DNA of 64,000 bases from an uncultured Bacilli bacterium (GTDB taxonomy: Bacteria > Bacillota_I > Bacilli_A > RF39 > UBA660): contig CAKPCB010000005.1 in the NCBI GenBank assembly GCA_934141245.1, positions 1 through 64,000 of the forward strand. The letters run 5' to 3'. A program made the position numbers and the translations under genes. Below are positions 45,210 through 54,484 of the stretch, piece by piece. How positions within the stretch are numbered: the first letter of the stretch is position 1; each line of letters opens with the position of its first letter. The notes beneath the pieces were generated by a model that saw only the letters and a list, made by a program, of their open reading frames with translations, was not told where the DNA came from and made no database searches.

Positions 45210-47057
45210 ATGAATAATAACAATGTGGAAATAATAAAACCAACTTTAAAAACTATATGTATAAAACAAAATAGAGAAATAAAATTAATACGTGCTTGTG
45301 CTTATTGTAGAGTTTCGACTGATAACGAAGAACAAAAAACAAGTTATGAATCTCAACGAATACATTATAAAAATATGATTGAAGAAAATCCAAATTATGA
45401 GTTCGTAGGAATATATGCTGATGAAGGTATAACTGGTACACAAACTAAAAAAAGAGAACGATTTAATCAAATGATGAATGACGCTATTAATGGAAAAATA
45501 GATTTAATAATTGCAAAATCTATTTCAAGATTTGCAAGAAATACTGTTGATACTTTAAACTGTGTAAGACTACTTAGAGAACATAAAGTTGATGTATTTT
45601 TCGAAAAAGAAAATATCCATACACTAGGTTTATCTAATGAATTGTTTTTGACTTTATATAGTGCATTCGCTCAAGCGGAAAGTGAATCTATATCAGAAAA
45701 TGTTAAAGCCGGTGTTAGAATGAAAATGAAACGTGGTGGTATGGTTGGTAAGTATGCACCATTTGGTTATTTATATGATAAAGAAAAAGATATAATATAC
45801 CCAGATGAAAGTAAGAAAGATATTATTATTTATATCTTTGAAGAATACTCTAAAGGAATTGGTTTTAGAACTATTACACTTAATCTAAATGAACTAAGAA
45901 TACCTAGTCCAACAGGTAGAAAATGGTGTCATGCATCGGTAAGAAGAATAATAACTAATGAAAAATATGTTGGCGATTTAAGAAGTGGTAAATACTATTC
46001 TGATAATGTAATCTCTCATAAAAGAAAGGTTAATTATGGCGAGAAAGAACAATATTTTACATCTAATCATCACGAAGCAATTATATCGCGTGAGTTGTGG
46101 AATAAGTGTCAAGAACTATTAGAAAAAAGAAGTAAGATAGTTAAACCTGATGGCAATAGAGATAAGTTCAGTAGAAAGTATCCATTTAGTAGTAAAATCT
46201 ATTGTGGTATGTGTGGAGAAAGATTTATAAGACGTTCATATAAAATTAGAAGTAATAATAAAGAAATAGCTTATTGGGTTTGCAGAAGTTATAGAAATCA
46301 AATTGAGTGTTCTAATTTACTTCATTATAAACGAGAAGAATTAGAAGATATATTTATTAAAGTTTATAATAAATTGTTTGAAAATAAAGATAAATATATT
46401 AATACTTTTATTAAGAAAGTTGATGAAGCAATTAATGAAAACAATAACTTTAATTCAGATAAAATAAAAGAAAATATTTTAAATCTTCAAAATAGATTAT
46501 CTAATTTAATTGACTTAAAATTAGATAATAAAATATCACAAGAAATACTAAATAATAAAGAAATAGAAATAACTAATAAAATTAAAGAGTTAGAAAACAA
46601 ACTTGCTGATAATAAAGATTTAGAATTATCCCGTAAAGAAAAATTAGAACAAATAAATAATATTACAAAGATTTTACAACAATATGAAGGACTAACTAAA
46701 TTTAATGAAGATATATTTAATAATTTAGTGGATAAAATTATTATTGGCGAAAAGTTAGATAATGGTAAAGAAGATTTATATAAAATTAAATTTATTCTAA
46801 AAACTGGCGAAATGATTAAAGATAATCTACCAAACAATAAATTAAAAATTGGTAGTGATATGGGACATTATGGTTTTAGTATAAATAAACAATCTCTTGA
46901 AATAAAAGAAGATAATGTGTCTGCCTATGTATTACGTAAGAACTCTAACATAAACTCCACATCTCACAAAATCATCTCCTTTCTTTTTTATTTGAGAGAA
47001 GTTATCCTCTCACTTGTTTGGCACTTTGAAAGCAAAAAGTTAAGTCTAAAATTATAA
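45210..47057 (+). CDS. Large serine recombinase
   Basis: 615 aa. The resolvase domain (about 25-170) has catalytic Ser in YCRVSTDNEEQ, then GIYADEGITGTQTKK, KSISRFARN and AQAESESISENV. The recombinase domain follows (GYLYDKEKDIIYPDE), then a zinc ribbon (CGMCGERFIRR...CRSYRNQIECSN) and a coiled coil (about 410-500). It is intact, unlike the 41382 copy. The C-terminal 50 residues run into sequence next to the 92-aa gene, and the stop overlaps that gene's stop tail to tail. It probably integrates or excises the island. Confidence 0.93.
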   Translation: MNNNNVEIIKPTLKTICIKQNREIKLIRACAYCRVSTDNEEQKTSYESQRIHYKNMIEENPNYEFVGIYADEGITGTQTKKRERFNQMMNDAINGKIDLIIAKSISRFARNTVDTLNCVRLLREHKVDVFFEKENIHTLGLSNELFLTLYSAFAQAESESISENVKAGVRMKMKRGGMVGKYAPFGYLYDKEKDIIYPDESKKDIIIYIFEEYSKGIGFRTITLNLNELRIPSPTGRKWCHASVRRIITNEKYVGDLRSGKYYSDNVISHKRKVNYGEKEQYFTSNHHEAIISRELWNKCQELLEKRSKIVKPDGNRDKFSRKYPFSSKIYCGMCGERFIRRSYKIRSNNKEIAYWVCRSYRNQIECSNLLHYKREELEDIFIKVYNKLFENKDKYINTFIKKVDEAINENNNFNSDKIKENILNLQNRLSNLIDLKLDNKISQEILNNKEIEITNKIKELENKLADNKDLELSRKEKLEQINNITKILQQYEGLTKFNEDIFNNLVDKIIIGEKLDNGKEDLYKIKFILKTGEMIKDNLPNNKLKIGSDMGHYGFSINKQSLEIKEDNVSAYVLRKNSNINSTSHKIISFLFYLREVILSLVWHFESKKLSLKL

Positions 47058-47330
47058 TTTTTTTAAAATTTTACATATTTCTTGCAATGTGTATTTTTCA
47101 TTATGTTCTTTTATATAAAATTGCTTATTAGATATTTCATTAACTTTGTACTCATAAATAGTGAGTTTTATAGGAGATAATATTAAATATTCGGCAGGTT
47201 CAATAAACTTTAAGTTTGTGTTTTCAAGAATTTTAACTTTACCATTTTTTGTTTTATAGTCATAGCATTTAATAATATCAATAATAGTTGAGTTAGGTTT
47301 TAATGTTTCTATTGTTTTAAAATTAAGCAT
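47052..47330 (-). CDS. Unknown 92-aa protein next to tRNA-Gly
   Basis: 92 aa from ATG 47330 after a perfect AAGGAGGAC site. No recognised domain. The pattern M-L-N-F, then NLKFIEPAEYLI and a C-terminal LQEICKILKKL resembles the 94-aa island protein at 31441 (NLAYVEPHKVII, LEDYCELLKYML), so the two may be distant members of one family. Both begin about 110-120 nt downstream of a tRNA-Gly gene on the same strand. It is convergent with the recombinase. Confidence 0.6.
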   Translation of the reverse strand: MLNFKTIETLKPNSTIIDIIKCYDYKTKNGKVKILENTNLKFIEPAEYLILSPIKLTIYEYKVNEISNKQFYIKEHNEKYTLQEICKILKKL

Positions 47331-47404
47331 TAAAAAATGTCCTCCTTCCTAGAAAGAGAACATCTATATATGTCTTCCAAGCTAACAGTGGGTTAGATTT
47401 TAGA

Positions 47405-47443
47405 CATTAAAAAACTTACGACACCATAATAGGTTCGTAAGTT
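47405..47443 (-). terminator. Terminator of tRNA-Gly(TCC)
   Basis: AACTTACGA (47413-47421) and TCGTAAGTT (47435-47443) pair; on the minus strand the stem is followed by TTTTTT. Confidence 0.8.
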
Positions 47444-47452
47444 GTATTCAAT

Positions 47453-47526
47453 TGGAGCGGACGATGGGAATCGGACCCACGTAGTCAGCTTGGAAGGCTG
47501 AGGTTCTACCATTAAACTACGTCCGC
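47453..47526 (-). tRNA. tRNA-Gly (TCC)
   Basis: On the minus strand: acceptor GCGGACG/CGTCCGC, anticodon loop CTTCCAA (TCC), T-arm TGGGTCCGATTCCCA and encoded TCCA end. It marks the right edge of the proposed island. Confidence 0.94.
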
Positions 47527-47544
47527 ATCAAGTAGACATCTACA

Positions 47545-47572
47545 ATTATACCATATAAATTATCGATGTCAA
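47545..47572 (-). promoter_or_regulatory. Strong promoter of tRNA-Gly(TCC)
   Basis: On the minus strand TTGACA, a 16-nt spacer and TATAAT with TGG just upstream, about 19 nt before the tRNA. Confidence 0.8.
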
Positions 47573-47610
47573 CATTTATTTTATAATTTCATATTATTTT
47601 TAACTAAATT

Positions 47611-48162
47611 CTATTCTTCTAGCATCTTAGATATCTTTTTTATATCTTTCTTTATCATAATAGTATCTACAAAAGCAGAAACAGAATATATAACTATAAC
47701 GATACCAATATATGTAGTTAATACTGTTGCACCAAATGCTGGATTTAATATAATAATTAAACCGCAAATTATAGGTATAATTGAAAGAATTAACATTAAC
47801 AACCAATTATCATAACCATTTTTACTTAATAACATTGATATTCTTAAATCTAATGTTGATTTTGTAACCATAATTATTCCAAATACAATTGGTAATAATG
47901 TTTTAATTATATTAGGGTTTAATATTACTACTATGCCAAGTAATAATTCAATAACACCTAGCATCAAAAAACCAGAAAATAATATACTAGATTCTTTTTC
48001 AATAATGAAATATAATCCATTAATAATTAACATTGCAGATAGTACATAAGTCAAAGTATCAAAAGACATCTCTGGATATATTATAAGTATTAACCCAATC
48101 AAAAGCATTAATCCAGATATAACAATTGACGAGTTTAAAAATTTATTTAATTTTTGTAACAT
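47611..48162 (-). CDS. HdeD/DUF308-type membrane protein
   Basis: 183 aa with about six short membrane helices in three pairs, each with a repeated pattern such as GLILIIYPEMSFDTLTYVL, then GIVVILNPNI and GLIIILNPAFGATVLTTYIG. This threefold L/V-I-x-x-P repeat is typical of the DUF308/HdeD family, whose role (often linked to acid stress) is unclear. No operon partner is visible. Confidence 0.85.
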   Translation of the reverse strand: MLQKLNKFLNSSIVISGLMLLIGLILIIYPEMSFDTLTYVLSAMLIINGLYFIIEKESSILFSGFLMLGVIELLLGIVVILNPNIIKTLLPIVFGIIMVTKSTLDLRISMLLSKNGYDNWLLMLILSIIPIICGLIIILNPAFGATVLTTYIGIVIVIYSVSAFVDTIMIKKDIKKISKMLEE

Positions 48163-48310
48163 TTTAAATCCTCCTGATTATATATTAATATGCTTTAAGA
48201 ATAATGTAAAATACTAAATATATAAAAGTGTATTATAAACAACACAAAAATACTTTCATCCATATTTTTAACATTAATTACTATAATATACTGATAAAGT
48301 ATTTTTTTTC

Positions 48311-48335
48311 AAACAAAAAACCAGGTAAACCTGGT
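48311..48335 (-). terminator. Terminator of the five-tRNA operon
   Basis: ACCAGG and CCTGGT pair around TAAA; on the minus strand TTTTTTG follows. It lies after tRNA-Lys. Confidence 0.75.
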
Positions 48336-48345
48336 AATAACAAAA

Positions 48346-48421
48346 TGGTGTCCCGCTGGAGATTCGAACTCCAGACCCTTTGATTAAAAGTCAAATGCTC
48401 TACCGACTGAGCTAGCGGAAC
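48346..48421 (-). tRNA. tRNA-Lys (TTT)
   Basis: Acceptor GTTCCGC/GCGGGAC (one G-T), anticodon loop CTTTTAA (TTT), encoded CCA. It is the last tRNA of the minus-strand operon. Confidence 0.94.
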
Positions 48422-48428
48422 AAAAATA

Positions 48429-48503
48429 TGGCTGCCTCGGCTAGATTCGAACTAGCGCATGCGAGAGTCAAAGTCTCGTGCCTTACCGCTTGGCTACGAG
48501 GCA
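48429..48503 (-). tRNA. tRNA-Gln (TTG)
   Basis: Acceptor TGCCTCG/CGAGGCA, anticodon loop CTTTGAC (TTG, codon CAA and, by wobble, CAG), encoded GCCA end. It complements the CTG isoacceptor at 17865. Confidence 0.94.
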
Positions 48504-48510
48504 AAATACG

Positions 48511-48594
48511 TGGTGGAGAGAGATGGATTCGAACCATCGAACCGAAAGGAACAGATTTACAGTCTGCCGCGTTTAGCCACTTCGCTACCTCTCC
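48511..48594 (-). tRNA. tRNA-Tyr (GTA)
   Basis: 84 nt with a long variable arm (class II). Acceptor GGAGAGG/TCTCTCC, anticodon loop CTGTAAA (GTA), encoded CCA. Confidence 0.93.
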
Positions 48595-48602
48595 AATAAA
48601 AA

Positions 48603-48678
<76 letters not shown>

Positions 48679-48684
48679 ACTTAA

Positions 48685-48761
48685 TGGTGGGCGATATAGG
48701 ACTCGAACCTATGACCCCTTGCTTGTAAGGCAAGTGCTCTAACCAACTGAGCTAATCGCCC
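48685..48761 (-). tRNA. tRNA-Val (TAC)
   Basis: Acceptor GGGCGAT/ATCGCCC, anticodon loop CTTACAA (TAC), encoded CCA. It is the first tRNA of the operon. Confidence 0.94.
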
Positions 48762-48788
48762 AAAAAACATACCGCGTAGACATTTATA

Positions 48789-48817
48789 AATATATCATCA
48801 TGATTTACATTTGTCAA
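48789..48817 (-). promoter_or_regulatory. Promoter of the five-tRNA operon
   Basis: On the minus strand TTGACA, a 17-nt spacer and TATATT with TGA just upstream. It overlaps the end of the S1-protein gene region. Confidence 0.75.
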
Positions 48818-48824
48818 CATTATT

Positions 48825-49190
48825 TTAAAATTTTTGATTTTTTTTAGTATTATTACCTGTTTTTTCATTTACCCAATGATCTAAATTTTCTTTTAAAAGT
48901 TCAAATCCAGTACCAGTCTCCTCAATTTTTGTTCTATTCCTTTTATTAGTTCTATAATTAATATCCTTAATACTTAACTTCAATTGACAAGAATCATCAT
49001 CTACTTCTAATATCTTTGCTTTAATTGTTTCACCTATATTAACATAATCACCAATATTTCTAACAAAATTATTTGAAACTTCAGAAATGTGTATTAATCC
49101 ACTGTAATATTCATCAAAACTAACAAAAATTCCATAGCTTTCTATACCAGTTACACATCCCTTTATTATTTTACCACTTTCATATTTCAT
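48825..49190 (-). CDS. S1-domain RNA-binding protein (GSP13/YugI-like)
   Basis: 121 aa from ATG 49190, 11 nt after CGAGGG; an upstream in-frame start (49241) has no ribosome site. A single S1 domain spans about 5-75 (GKIIKGCVTGIESYGIFVSF, GLIHISEVS, KILEVDDDSCQLKLSIKD). This short single-S1 layout is seen in the general stress protein 13/YugI and CvfD-type ribosome-associated proteins. The C-terminal tail is basic and probably binds RNA. Confidence 0.85.
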   Translation of the reverse strand: MKYESGKIIKGCVTGIESYGIFVSFDEYYSGLIHISEVSNNFVRNIGDYVNIGETIKAKILEVDDDSCQLKLSIKDINYRTNKRNRTKIEETGTGFELLKENLDHWVNEKTGNNTKKNQKF

Positions 49191-49286
49191 TTTATACACG
49201 CCCTCGTGTTTAATTATATCAAAAATTAGCATAACTTTCAACTTTGCTTTTTAACAATAATCTGATATACTGATTTTGGTGATATA

Positions 49287-49517
49287 ATGACAACTAGTGA
49301 AAAAATTATAAAAGTTTTAGATGACTTAAGACCATATCTAATCGCAGATGGTGGCGATATAGAATTCGTAAAATTTGAAAACGGAATAGTATATGTTAAA
49401 ATGCTAGGTGCATGTAGCGAATGCGGTCTAATAGATTTTACTATTAAGGATGGTGTTGAAGCTATGCTTATAAATGAAATACCTGAAGTAAAGGAAGTTG
49501 AAGTTATACAAAATTAA
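49287..49517 (+). CDS. NifU C-terminal domain protein (Nfu/YutI type)
   Basis: 76-aa single NifU-like domain: LRPYLIADGGDIEFVKFENG and GACSECGLIDFTIKDGVE with the CxxC pair that binds an Fe-S cluster. It carries or delivers iron-sulfur clusters. TATACT at 49266-49271 gives a very short leader. Its stop overlaps that of the convergent YutH-like gene by 4 nt (TTAA), and this adjacency resembles the yutI-yutH order in Bacillus. Confidence 0.92.
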   Translation: MTTSEKIIKVLDDLRPYLIADGGDIEFVKFENGIVYVKMLGACSECGLIDFTIKDGVEAMLINEIPEVKEVEVIQN

Positions 49518-50431
49518 CGTCTTTTAGCAAGCCAACCAATACTAGGAATATTTATTTTCTTAGTATTTTTTATTATATTAAATACCATAAATATAAATTG
49601 CTCATATTCACTCGCCCTATCATAAATCCCTAATATTTCACTCTCAGAAAATTGCAATGTTTCTTGCCTATCTATTAAATCAAAAAAGAATGTAGGAAAT
49701 GCTATTCTTCCTAATAACAGACCATATCCAAAATTAGATAAATTGATTTTGCTAATTAAATCAATTATTTTTTTTGAATTGTAGTCTTTATTTATAAACA
49801 TACTTTTTAAATACTCAGCTATATCTCTAGATGCATGATCTATAACAATATTTATGGGATTATAAAAATCATACAATGTATATTTGGTATTAAGTCTTTT
49901 ATGACAAATTGATAATTTATCTATGCTGTTTTTTCTTAATTCAAGTATATGTTCTATATACTTAATAGAATTTTCAGAAATTCCTATAAAATAATAAAAA
50001 ATACATTTTATCTCATCATTTATATTGTCTTTGGTATTCATATAATATTCCAAATAGTCAACTTTGTGCTTCCAAAGGTTTAGCCAATCAAAATTAGTAT
50101 TAAGTTTAGTTGAAGTAACAATTATTTGTTGTAATCCAACAACATCATCAATAGATATATATCTATTTCCAACAAAATTTAATTTAAACATAATATATCT
50201 GTTTATGCCATCAAACGTATACAACATATTATTCCTATTTGCAACAACAGTATGGAATACTTTAAATTTATTAATTTCTGAAAGTAGTAATTCAAAATCT
50301 CTATAATTAAATTCATCATCTATTCTACAAAAAAGATATGATTTGCCGTTATTTTTAAACACATAATCATTATTAATGTTCCTAAGTTCTGTTATATCAA
50401 AATTATAATAGTAATTTATTATGTTTTTCAT
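49514..50431 (-). CDS. YutH/CotS-like kinase-fold protein
   Basis: 305 aa. The pattern fits the YutH/CotS branch of the aminoglycoside phosphotransferase-like fold: NFDWLNLWKHKVDYLEYYM, then VIDHASRDIAEYLKSMF, and GRIAFPTFFFDLIDR near the C-terminus. The canonical kinase HxD motif is not obvious, so catalysis is doubtful. In spore formers YutH is spore-coat associated; no sporulation gene is in this window. It is convergent with the NifU-like gene. Confidence 0.6.
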   Translation of the reverse strand: MKNIINYYYNFDITELRNINNDYVFKNNGKSYLFCRIDDEFNYRDFELLLSEINKFKVFHTVVANRNNMLYTFDGINRYIMFKLNFVGNRYISIDDVVGLQQIIVTSTKLNTNFDWLNLWKHKVDYLEYYMNTKDNINDEIKCIFYYFIGISENSIKYIEHILELRKNSIDKLSICHKRLNTKYTLYDFYNPINIVIDHASRDIAEYLKSMFINKDYNSKKIIDLISKINLSNFGYGLLLGRIAFPTFFFDLIDRQETLQFSESEILGIYDRASEYEQFIFMVFNIIKNTKKINIPSIGWLAKRR

Positions 50432-50475
50432 ACTATCCCTCTTTTAAATTATATGACAGCAAAAAAAAAGAAGAA

Positions 50476-51861
50476 TTAAATCTTCCTTGAACCATGTTCT
50501 CTTTCAATATTAAACATTTCTCCACATGCTCTTCCAAAATATGCCGCAAAAGTATTATCATCTAAATCTGGATAATTATTTAATACTACGCTTTTTATTT
50601 TATCGTAATCAGGAGTATCATAAGCCTCACTGTAAGAAATTACTAACTTCTTTACATAATCATATGGTGTCATAACTGGATTAGCAAGTTTTGCAGTTAC
50701 ATTTAATATTTTCTGTGGTTTTTCAACTTTAGGAGTTTCTTCAACAACTCGTCCACCCATTTCATCTAAAGCTGCACTTGTTTCTTTTCTTAAAACTGGT
50801 ACTACCTTTACACCAGGTGCAGGTTCTTTAACATCAGTTTTTACACTAATATCATTTGCATTACCTTTAATAACCGGTTTAACATTTTCATTGACATCAT
50901 CGTAATCAACAACTACTGGTGTTGGTGGTACTATTGGTGTTTTTTCTTTAACTGTGTCAGCAGTACCATATGAACCTAATAGATTTAATAAATTATCAAG
51001 CTTTTCATTATTAGATTTAGCTGTAGAATCAGCGCTTGATATTGTTTGATTGATTGTAGTAGTAAAGTTTTTAGGATCATCACTAACTGTTTCTTTTTTC
51101 TCTACAGGTGCAACATTACCTACTTTTATATCAGATCTTGTATCTTTTTTGATTATGTTATCTCCATCATCAACAATTTGCTTAAATAATGTATAAAACT
51201 CTGGATCTTTTATTGGATCAGCAATACTTACCTCTACAGGATTTTCATCATATTTACCACTGTCATCCTCTTTAACATTATCATTCTCTGTTCTTTCAAT
51301 TGGCTTGTAAAAGTCATATGGTGATTTAATACTTTCAAGAGTCTTAGCTGCTGAAATATACTTTTTATCCTCAAACATATCATTTAGATTATCTTTTAAT
51401 TCATTTTTTGTACGATTTGCTTCAAGTCTAGTTTTTGCAGCATTTACAATTCTTTCTAAAGTACTAAAATGCATATTTGCTTTTTTTATTTTTCTAGTAT
51501 CAACACTAAGTCTATTATTTAGTCCATTCAATTTACTTTCAATATTAATGATCTTAACTTTTAATTTATACAACTCATCAATATTTTCTTCAAATGAATC
51601 TATAGCAATTTCTTTGTTGTCTACCGCTGTATTTGATGCATCAGTAAGATTTGTATATGATGTATTATAATCTTTCATCAATTGTTCTCTTTGCTCATTT
51701 AATTTTGCAACTTTTGCTTGTTGTCTTTTGTTAACCGCTTGAATAAGTGATGTAAAACTTTTTGATGTTAATTTTACTTTTCTACTATCTGAGCTTCTTT
51801 GTGCTCTAACTTGTTTTGGAATATCTACATCAGTACTCCAAACATCTACATATTCTTCCAT
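50476..51861 (-). CDS. Coiled-coil protein of unknown function
   Basis: 461 aa from ATG 51861 after AAAGGAGTTTAC. Residues about 25-200 are a long charged coiled coil (NKRQQAKVAKLNEQREQLMK); about 200-370 is low-complexity, Pro/Val/Asp-rich (PIVPPTPVVVDYDDVNE); the last 80 residues form a small helical domain (YDYVKKLVISYSEAYDTPDY). No signal peptide or membrane helix. The domain order suggests a cytoplasmic scaffold; a link to the pilus locus downstream of it is possible but unproven. Confidence 0.65.
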   Translation of the reverse strand: MEEYVDVWSTDVDIPKQVRAQRSSDSRKVKLTSKSFTSLIQAVNKRQQAKVAKLNEQREQLMKDYNTSYTNLTDASNTAVDNKEIAIDSFEENIDELYKLKVKIINIESKLNGLNNRLSVDTRKIKKANMHFSTLERIVNAAKTRLEANRTKNELKDNLNDMFEDKKYISAAKTLESIKSPYDFYKPIERTENDNVKEDDSGKYDENPVEVSIADPIKDPEFYTLFKQIVDDGDNIIKKDTRSDIKVGNVAPVEKKETVSDDPKNFTTTINQTISSADSTAKSNNEKLDNLLNLLGSYGTADTVKEKTPIVPPTPVVVDYDDVNENVKPVIKGNANDISVKTDVKEPAPGVKVVPVLRKETSAALDEMGGRVVEETPKVEKPQKILNVTAKLANPVMTPYDYVKKLVISYSEAYDTPDYDKIKSVVLNNYPDLDDNTFAAYFGRACGEMFNIEREHGSRKI

Positions 51862-51882
51862 AAGTAAACTCCTTTCTATTTA

Positions 51883-52158
51883 TTATTGTTGTCCTTCCTT
51901 AGCAAGAGCTTTTAAAACTTCTTTTATGCGGCCCCATTCTTCATCAGTTTCAATTCCACCAAGTTTAGTACCTGAACCATCATTCTCAATTATTGAAGAT
52001 GCATAAACAGTAATATTACCATTAGCATCTGTTTCATTTTTTGTATAAATTACATAACTCTTTTTTGTATCCTTAAATTCAAATGTTACTAAAACTTCTA
52101 CATCATCAATAGAACCATCTTCTTGAATTATAGACATTATCTTTTTTTCCGAATTCAT
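51883..52158 (-). CDS. DUF1292 family protein
   Basis: 91 aa acidic protein with the DUF1292 pattern: IIQEDGSIDDVEVLVTFEFK, SYVIYTKNETD and an EEWGRIKEVL helix. It is conserved in Firmicutes and its function is unknown. It precedes the coiled-coil gene by 21 nt, so they may be co-transcribed. Confidence 0.8.
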   Translation of the reverse strand: MNSEKKIMSIIQEDGSIDDVEVLVTFEFKDTKKSYVIYTKNETDANGNITVYASSIIENDGSGTKLGGIETDEEWGRIKEVLKALAKEGQQ

Positions 52159-52239
52159 AATTTCTTCCCTCTATTCTATATAAATATTCTAATTTAATTT
52201 TATTACATTTATGTACTTTTTTCAATAGTTATTTTAATT

Positions 52240-52515
52240 TTATATATGCTTTATAAGAAAATATGCACATTCACTAGCGCAAAAATCCTTCAAATATTTT
52301 TTATAGTATCCTATATTATTATATTGTTTACTTTTTTTACTACCATCTTCATAGAAACCTTTCAATCTCAACTTTCCATATGAATAATCTCCTAAGACAT
52401 AATCAAAATCATCAAAATAGTCAGTTAATAAATTAGAAACAGTTTCTATATCTATACAATTTTTATAATTTTCAATCACTTCATATCTTTTTTCGTTAAT
52501 AACAATATCTTTCAT
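52240..52515 (-). CDS. yutD: YutD family protein
   Basis: 91 aa from ATG 52515 after GAGGTTGAAT. The sequence matches YutD (DUF1027): INEKRYEVIENYKNC, YDYVLGDY-like FDYVLGDYSYGKLRLKG, and a C-terminal FCASECAYFLIKH with the conserved Cys pair. It is widespread in Bacilli and its function is unknown. Confidence 0.85.
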   Translation of the reverse strand: MKDIVINEKRYEVIENYKNCIDIETVSNLLTDYFDDFDYVLGDYSYGKLRLKGFYEDGSKKSKQYNNIGYYKKYLKDFCASECAYFLIKHI

Positions 52516-52546
52516 ATTCAACCTCGTTTTAATTATATTATTTGCT

Positions 52547-53752
52547 CTATTTAGTTTTTATCTTACTCAAAACATCATCATACTCTGACTTATTTAAGTA
52601 TGATTGATCTAAATAATTTTCATCAATATTTTTGTACTTATAGATTAAAATCTTTTTTACTGAATTATCTATTTGTTTAGTTGTTATTTTACCCTCATCT
52701 ATAGATTCTTTTATATACTTTATTGCTGCTTTACTACCTCTTGGCATAAGTAATAAGTCAACACCTGCATTAATTGCCATTGTATATATTTCTTTATCCG
52801 TATAACTATTAGTAAGTGCACCCATATTTAGGGCATCTGTAACAACCAATCCTTTATATCCAAGTTTGTTTTTTAATATATCAGTTATAATAGTTTTTGA
52901 TAGAGATGCTGGTGTTTTATCCCCTGTTATTTGTGGCAATGCAATATGTCCTATCATTATCATATTAGTATTTTGTTCTATAGCTTTTTTATATGGAATA
53001 AATTCAAGCGATTCTAATTCATCATAATTTTTATTTATTATAGGTAACGAATAATGAGAATCAACTTCAGTATCCCCATGTCCTGGAAAATGTTTTATAC
53101 AAGTGTTTATTTTGTTTTCTTCCAATCCCTTTTGTAATGATAATGCCATATCGGTTACAGTATTTGCATTATTACCAAACGATCTCTTGCCAATAACTTC
53201 GTTCTTTGGATTATTATTAATATCAACAACTGGCGCAAAATCTAAATTTACACCTATAGTTCTTAATTGATTTGCCATTATTTTTCCTAGTTCATAAGCA
53301 AGTTTAGTATCATTAGTTTTTCCTACATAATACATGCTAGGTATGTAAGAAACTTCTTTATCAGAGATTTTTTGCAATCTTTGTACTGTTCCGCCCTCTT
53401 GATCTATCGAAATAATCATTGGTATACTTGAATCTTTCTGCATTCCAGTTACCATAGACAACGTTTTTTCATAAGTTGTTATATTCTCATTCATTAATAT
53501 AAATCCACCAGGTTTAACCTCTTTAATAGTCTTTTGTAAGATATCATCATAACTATTCCCAGTATAATAAACAATAAGCATTTGAGCAATTTTTTCATCT
53601 AATGTCATATTATTTAAAGTGTATTCCGCCTTTTTTTCAATCGACAACTTATCAAATTCAGCTTGTGATAAATCATTTTTATTATTAAAGCAAGCTGTTA
53701 AAGAAAATGTTAAAGTTATAATAGATACAATCAATAAAATTTTGGTTTTCAT
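52547..53752 (-). CDS. nagZ: NagZ-type GH3 beta-N-acetylhexosaminidase lipoprotein
   Basis: 401 aa. A lipoprotein signal with lipobox LTAC precedes a GH3 domain. NagZ motifs are IDQEGGTVQRL, GKRSFG, KHFPGHGDTEVDSHYSLP (His/Asp catalytic dyad) and VTDALNMGAL, whose Asp is the nucleophile. It removes GlcNAc from cell-wall fragments, here at the outer membrane face, for recycling. The single-domain length fits. Confidence 0.94.
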   Translation of the reverse strand: MKTKILLIVSIITLTFSLTACFNNKNDLSQAEFDKLSIEKKAEYTLNNMTLDEKIAQMLIVYYTGNSYDDILQKTIKEVKPGGFILMNENITTYEKTLSMVTGMQKDSSIPMIISIDQEGGTVQRLQKISDKEVSYIPSMYYVGKTNDTKLAYELGKIMANQLRTIGVNLDFAPVVDINNNPKNEVIGKRSFGNNANTVTDMALSLQKGLEENKINTCIKHFPGHGDTEVDSHYSLPIINKNYDELESLEFIPYKKAIEQNTNMIMIGHIALPQITGDKTPASLSKTIITDILKNKLGYKGLVVTDALNMGALTNSYTDKEIYTMAINAGVDLLLMPRGSKAAIKYIKESIDEGKITTKQIDNSVKKILIYKYKNIDENYLDQSYLNKSEYDDVLSKIKTK

Positions 53753-53842
53753 ATTTTCAATCCTCTCTATCTATATCAAGTATATCATATTACAAAAATA
53801 TAAACAAAAAAAATCTTGATTTCTCAAGATTTAATATCATTA

Positions 53843-53918
53843 TGGTGGAGCATAGCGGGATCGAACCGCTGACCTCCACGGTGCAAACGTGGCGCTCTCC
53901 CAGCTGAGCTAATGCCCC
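53843..53918 (-). tRNA. tRNA-Ala (TGC)
   Basis: Acceptor GGGGCAT/ATGCTCC, anticodon loop TTTGCAC (TGC), T-arm GCGGTTCGATCCCGC and encoded CCA. Confidence 0.94.
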
Positions 53919-53937
53919 AAAACAACTCAGTGAAATA

Positions 53938-53967
53938 ATAATATCACTTAAGTTCTATATTTGTCAA
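53938..53967 (-). promoter_or_regulatory. Promoter of tRNA-Ala
   Basis: On the minus strand TTGACA, an 18-nt spacer and TATTAT with TGA just upstream, about 20 nt before the tRNA. Confidence 0.7.
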
Positions 53968-53973
53968 TAGTTT

Positions 53974-54483
53974 TTAATCTAAATTGATGAAATCCTTGTC
54001 TTTATGAGGTTCTTCAAATAATAAATTATTATAATTTTGCTGTCTAAGAACTTCATACACAACAATTGCACAACAATTTGATAAATTTAATGCTCTTACA
54101 TTTTTAGTCATTGGAATTCTCATACATCTATCCAAATTTGGTCTTAATATTTCTTTAGGAATACCTGTTGATTCCTTTCCAAAAACTAAATATATATCTT
54201 TAGTAGTATCACTATAATCAAAACTAGTATGAGGTTTATGACCATAACGAGTAAAGTAATAAAATTCTCCATTATTCTTAGATAAAAAATCTTCCCAATT
54301 CTTATAAACAAAGTATTCTAATTTATCAATATAGTTTACACCACTACGTTTTATATTTTTATCATCCAATAGAAATCCAAGTGGTTCAATTAAATGAAGT
54401 CTAGTTCCTGTTGCAACACAGGTTCTCATAATATTACCAGTATTAGTAGGTATTTCTGGTTCATATAATACTATATTAATCAT
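53974..54483 (-). CDS. trmL: tRNA (cytidine/uridine-34 2'-O) methyltransferase TrmL
   Basis: 169 aa from ATG 54483, 1 nt after the stop of the upstream gene and after AGGTGCTTA; the GTG at 54492 is less likely. SPOUT-fold motifs are INIVLYEPEIPTNTGNIMRT, HLIEPLGFLLDDK, VFGKESTGIP and RMRIPMTKNVRALNLSNC-like text. It methylates the wobble ribose of leucine tRNAs. It is coupled to the thioredoxin-like gene. Confidence 0.93.
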   Translation of the reverse strand: MINIVLYEPEIPTNTGNIMRTCVATGTRLHLIEPLGFLLDDKNIKRSGVNYIDKLEYFVYKNWEDFLSKNNGEFYYFTRYGHKPHTSFDYSDTTKDIYLVFGKESTGIPKEILRPNLDRCMRIPMTKNVRALNLSNCCAIVVYEVLRQQNYNNLLFEEPHKDKDFINLD

Positions 54484-54484
54484 A

